Positions 60,507 through 64,000 of a stretch of 64,000 bases of DNA are shown here, one piece after another (within the stretch, counting starts at the first letter, position 1; the number at the start of each line of letters is the position of its first letter). The notes under the pieces were generated by a model. That model was not told the DNA's origin. It saw nothing but the letters and a program-made list of their open reading frames with translations, and ran no database searches. This DNA comes from Lepidostoma basale (lineage: Eukaryota; Arthropoda; Insecta; Trichoptera; Lepidostomatidae). The DNA lies in contig JAHDVF020000106.1 in the NCBI GenBank assembly GCA_022606425.2, positions 2,344,001 to 2,408,000 on the forward strand, in the 5' to 3' direction. Position numbers and translations under genes: made by a program.

Positions 60507-61135
60507 TCCTTCGTCGTATCTCGACTCGACTATTGCAACGGCATATACTCGTATGCCAACATACCCAAGAAACAAACAAACAAACTTCAATCTGTTTTCA
60601 AAGCGCAGCACGACTTATAAAAGGTGTTCCAAAAAACACGCATATTTCACAACATCTAAAAGATCTTCACTGGCTCAAGTGTCCTGAAAGAATCCAGTAT
60701 AAACTATGCTTGACGGTTTTTAAAGCGCTTCACGGAATGGCACCAGCCTATATATCTGAACTTTGTGTTGCTGATAGCCCTAACTTGCGGCAATCTACGC
60801 TTCGATCAGCAAACTCCTCGGCAATAGGCAGATTAGTTGAGCCAAAGCGCAACCCCCGGATAAATTTCGGAGATCGGGCTTTCGCAGTGGCAGGTCCGTC
60901 CGCCTGGAATTTTCTTCCTGCACGCCTCAGATGCATTAACAATCCGACACACTTTAAATCTCACCTAAAAACCCACCTTTTCAAAATATCGCATAAAATG
61001 TAAGCAACGGTTATCTGATTGCTGGTGTCACATGCAGCTCTCATGACTAAAAACATTGTCAAAGTGCCCTTGAGGTGAGCTATTCACGAAAACGGCGCTA
61101 TACAAATTAGCCCAACTATTATTATTATTAGTTAA
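60507..61135 (+). mobile_element. CR1/L2-like LINE, subfamily 2, best copy
   Basis: Open for 156 codons to the TAA at 61001-61003: NKQTSICFQSAARLIKGVPK, NTHISQHLKDLHWLKCPERI, QYKLCLTVFKALHGMAPAYI, SELCVADSPNLRQSTLRSAN, FGDRAFAVAGPSAWNFLPAR, NNPTHFKSHLKTHLFKISHK. This is the region after the RT thumb in CR1/L2 elements. The UTR TATCTGATTGCTGGTGTCAC and ATT tail follow. No RT core, so it is a truncated insertion. Confidence 0.85.
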
Positions 61136-61523
61136 AATACAACGTTTTATTTATTTATTATATAAAACTGTTTATTCTAGGTTCTTTCAAACCGGTGAAT
61201 CTTTTTTGCTAGTCGACAATGTTTAATGTGTGTGTTTTGTGTGTTTGTGGGTATAGTCTCCTCTTAACGAGATGATCAATTAATATATATTATGAAAGGA
61301 AACGTAGAAGAATATGATATAATTACACTCCCAAATTACGTATGAGCCATTAAACTCAGTTTTAATGTTGCCGTTACAATAGTGAGAATATTTCAATGGC
61401 TCTCGGTGGCGATTGTGATTCTCTAATCAAATCTCCAATCTAAACGTTCACAAGACTTTTTAAAAATTATATATTACACTCCGCGTATGATCTTGGATCA
61501 GTTTCCGAGGATATAGTTCACAC
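61136..61523. other. Unclassified stretch
   Basis: No gene or repeat recognised. Confidence 0.3.
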
Positions 61524-61613
61524 CATAGGTTCCCAAACATTTCTGGATCATTGCCCCCATTTTCAAGACACACAAATTCGAACGCCACCTTTCCTGTAAA
61601 AATTATACCAAAT
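61524..61613. mobile_element. hAT-like MITE end, relic
   Basis: CACCATAGGTTCCCAAACAT, TTCTGGATCATTGCCCCCAT, then CGCCACCTTTCC: resembles one hAT end of the type at 30046. Only one end seen. Confidence 0.4.
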
Positions 61614-61623
61614 ATTATAACAT

Positions 61624-62008
61624 AAAACTAACTAACTAACCATCACGCCGTCTCCCCGAAGGGGTGGTAGGCAGAAAGAATGGACTGCCACACTTTTCTT
61701 TCCTGACATATTTCTCTCGATTCCTCAACATTCATACACCGTGTCATGCACGTGCTTCGATTTCTCTGACTCCTAACATGGCCGACATTCAATATTTGAT
61801 TTATTTGTTTTTTTCCACGTTTTCTTCGGTCTTCCTCTATTTCTGGTTCCATTTACATCGTTAACATATACTTTTTTTTACCATTCTTTCTTCATTCATT
61901 CTTTCCATATTTCCAAACCATCTTAATGATCCTTTCATTATTTTGTTCATAACACCATCATTCGCACCGCATTCACTTCTTATATTTTTATTCGACACTC
62001 GTTATTAC
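61624..62008 (-). mobile_element. LINE-A, 10-bp TSD
   Basis: The minus strand from ECGANDGVMNKIMKGSLRWF-like to MEPEIEEDRRK (frameshifted), NQILNVGHVRSQRNRSTCMT, SREICQERKVWQSILSAY. ATTATAACAT is at 61614-61623 and 62009-62018. Confidence 0.8.
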
Positions 62009-62094
62009 ATTATAACATTGTTGCATATTACCTTTATTTAACCTCTTCAGACCCCCTGTGCAGAATTATGCACATAACATTTGAAACACAAGAC

Positions 62095-62240
62095 AAGAAG
62101 ATGGCAGCAAGCTGCCGAAACCGGCCGAACATAAACACAAGTGGAAGCACACTAAATACATAATAAATAAATTTTGTATAATTTTTTTTTTTGTCTTCAT
62201 TATTTAAATGAACTTCTACCAAGAAAATTCAATTTAAAAT
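62095..62240 (+). repeat. Foldback family F half copy
   Basis: AAGAAGATGGCAGCAAGCTG, CCGAAACCGGCCGAACATAA, ACACAAGTGGAAGCACACTA, ending GAACTTCTACCAAGAAAATT. Confidence 0.75.
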
Positions 62241-62544
62241 ATAAATTATTAAACATTTGAAACCTTATAAAATTATTATTTGAATTATTATAATAATTTG
62301 CCCTTCCGCCATCTCTCTGCGCATAAACCGTTTTTCTATGATATAGATTTTATTATATAAACAATCTATGATATATTTTTATTATTAACAATCGCATTTA
62401 ATATCTGTTTTGAAGTGACTGTTGTCAAAGTCGAGAAAGACCATTAACAATAATTCAGGTCTGAAAGAGTTAATATATAATAATCAAATAAAACGATATT
62501 TTATAACTAATATATCTAAGTTAATATATCTTTATTCCCTTAGA
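62241..62544. other. AT-rich stretch, nothing recognised
   Basis: No gene seen. Confidence 0.3.
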
Positions 62545-63625
62545 AAAGAGATCACTAAGAAGAATGTGCGGGAAATCGTTGTATAATAGAATACCGAACG
62601 ATGAAATAAGAAAGAAATGTAAGGCAGATGACTGCATCATGGATAAGTACACTGGTGTGGGCACCGCATGAAACAAAATATTGTCTATTAATCGAGAAGG
62701 TACAGAAAAAATTCTTACGATTTCTGTACCTTAAAGAGAACGGTTACTATCCCTGGCTGTACCTAACTGATTTCTTGCTGGGTATGCTGGACTACCAATC
62801 ATTGGAAATTAGACGAACCATCCACCTGGGTGTTCACTTTTTTCAACTGATTCGTGGTCGAATACATAACTCTGATATTTTGAATGACTTGACTTTGTTT
62901 GTCCCCGACAATTATCTGCGACAAAGGCAACATAGATTATTTCACCTGCCACTGTGTAGAACCAATCTACCTAAGGTAATGCCCGTGGGCAGGGCAATAA
63001 TCCTATTAAACCGCATCTCTTCGGATGTGGATATTTTTCACGATAGTGAGGCTACCCTCAGAAAGCATCTATCTCTTATGTATTAAATTACTATTCGCTT
63101 CTCTACTTATTGTACAAAAATGTTAATCTTTACCAAACTGTTCTCGAATATTTTTTTTAAAATTGTCTTCTGTTTTTCTTTTTTCTGACTTACTCTTATT
63201 TGTTTTCTTGTTATATTATTTGTAAATATGTTTTTTTAAATTGTTAATTTTATTTTTGTGGTTATAAACGATTTGGATGTGTTTCTGTAATGTTTATAAT
63301 TTTTTTGAATAAATTGAAATTGAATTGAAATAAAAAAGAGATGGTTTGGACATATGGAACGAATGGATGAGAGTAGATTGGTTAAAAAGTTGTACAAAAG
63401 CAGCGTGAGTGAAAAAAGAAGCCGAGAACGACCGAGGAAAACATGGCATGACCAAATTAATCAATTACTAAAAAGCGGGCACGTTCGAAGTCGGAATAAT
63501 CGACGTGCGTGCATGGTACGATGTATGAATGTAGAGGAATCCCGAGTAGTATTCCAGGACAGAGTATTGTGGCGATCCATCCTCTCTGCCTGCCCCTCCG
63601 GGGAAATGGCGTGATAGTTTGTTAG
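62545..63625 (+). mobile_element. LINE-A copy split by a Jockey-like LINE
   Basis: Left part (62545-62645): RSLRRMCGKSLYNRIPNDEI, RKKCKADDCIMDK. Right part (63332-63625): RWFGHMERMDESRLVKKLYK, SSVSEKRSRERPRKTWHDQI, NQLLKSGHVRSRNNRRACMV, WRSILSACPSGEMA and TGATAGTTTGTTAG. The two join in the order of LINE-A when 62646-63331 is removed. Confidence 0.8.
62646..63331 (+). mobile_element. Jockey-like LINE C-terminal fragment, best copy
   Basis: Open to TAA at 63084-63086: VWAPHETKYCLLIEKVQKKF, LRFLYLKENGYYPWLYLTDF, LLGMLDYQSLEIRRTIHLGV, HFFQLIRGRIHNSDILNDLT, LFVPDNYLRQRQHRLFHLPL, CRTNLPKVMPVGRAIILLNR, SSDVDIFHDSEATLRKHLSL. The 3' UTR is about 245 bp and ends AATAAATTGAAATTGAATTG. This family ending follows the RT domain. 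The 5' part is missing. Confidence 0.85.
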
Positions 63626-63629
63626 TTTC

Positions 63630-63775
63630 TATTAAAACATGCTTGATACTCGAAAAGTCTGGAAGAGTTGACGTTAGTGTATGAATATGGAAGAAGCTAG
63701 AGAGGTGTGTCATGATAGAGTAGTTGGGCGGTCTATTATCTCTGCATTTTCTTTCGGGGAAACTGATAGTTTGTT
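63630..63775 (+). mobile_element. LINE-A 3' relic
   Basis: CGAAAAGTCTGGAAGAGTTG, CGTTAGTGTATGAATATGGA, GGCGGTCTATTATCTCTGCA, ending GAAACTGATAGTTTG. Confidence 0.65.
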
Positions 63776-64000
63776 TTTGTTTGTTAAATTAAAGCGCTTA
63801 AAGGGTTATCCGTTTCGTAAACGGCAGATTAAAAATAATATTGAAACTGTCACAATTCGTTCACTCAAAGTCGATCTGAGATAATGATCTGTCGCGCCGA
63901 TTGGGCAAGTCTCATTAAAAAAAGGCATGTTTGGTAATCGAGATTATAATTTTTCTCTACAACTCTAATCGGCCATTACTTCTTCATTCTAGTACAGTGT
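63776..64000. other. Right edge, nothing recognised
   Basis: No gene or repeat recognised. Confidence 0.3.

Overview
The window looks like transposon-saturated euchromatin from an arthropod, most probably an insect and plausibly a moth or butterfly. It is AT-rich, has no bacterial-style gene array, and is packed with 5'-truncated LINE copies, tRNA-derived SINEs and palindromic MITEs. The insect assignment is an inference from the element families. No complete host gene is visible. The only convincing host sequence is one candidate internal coding exon on the + strand (30414-30515) with good splice sites, which would place most of the window in introns.

Family names used below. LINE-A is an RTE-type LINE whose 3' end is a GTTA/TTAG run; it is the dominant family with about 50 pieces, and the longest copy (33515-34580) keeps a YADD reverse-transcriptase core. 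LINE-B to LINE-J are other RTE-type C-terminal fragments, each with its own 3' tail, often GAA repeats. Jockey-like LINEs have an ending with motifs such as DFLLGML and NYLRQRQHRLF. A CR1/L2-like LINE has an ending with FGDRAFAVAGPSAWN and an ATT tail. DNA-type elements include a hAT MITE, a mariner 5' end, a 607-bp foldback element with a 5-bp duplication, a 405-bp MITE with an ATAC duplication, an element with 47-bp terminal inverted repeats, and several palindromic families built around a CTGANGA...GAAAC module that resembles a hammerhead ribozyme.

Layout. 1-9300: Jockey, LINE-A, LINE-B, a SINE and mini-satellites. 9300-18500: LINE-E, an 846-bp insertion with a 15-bp duplication, a twin-primed LINE-A, foldback elements and SINEs. 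18500-28300: Jockey, CR1 and LINE-A copies, and an inverted-repeat element (22774-24326) loaded with LINEs. 28300-34600: foldback, hAT, the candidate exon, and the LINE-A copy with the RT core. 34600-43800: CR1, LINE-C, D, E and I, and palindromes. 43800-45500: the least repetitive stretch, with a short CpG-dense block. 45500-64000: mostly LINE-A copies, nested with the 607-bp and 405-bp MITEs and Jockey copies.

Because many elements sit inside others and keep target-site duplications (TSDs), the insertion order can be read directly. In two places the same target was hit twice (37742-38606 and 59950-60150). All retroelement reading frames here are partial C-terminal remnants, so no copy can be autonomous. 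Boundaries and TSDs were read by eye. Clade names are family-level judgements, not database results.
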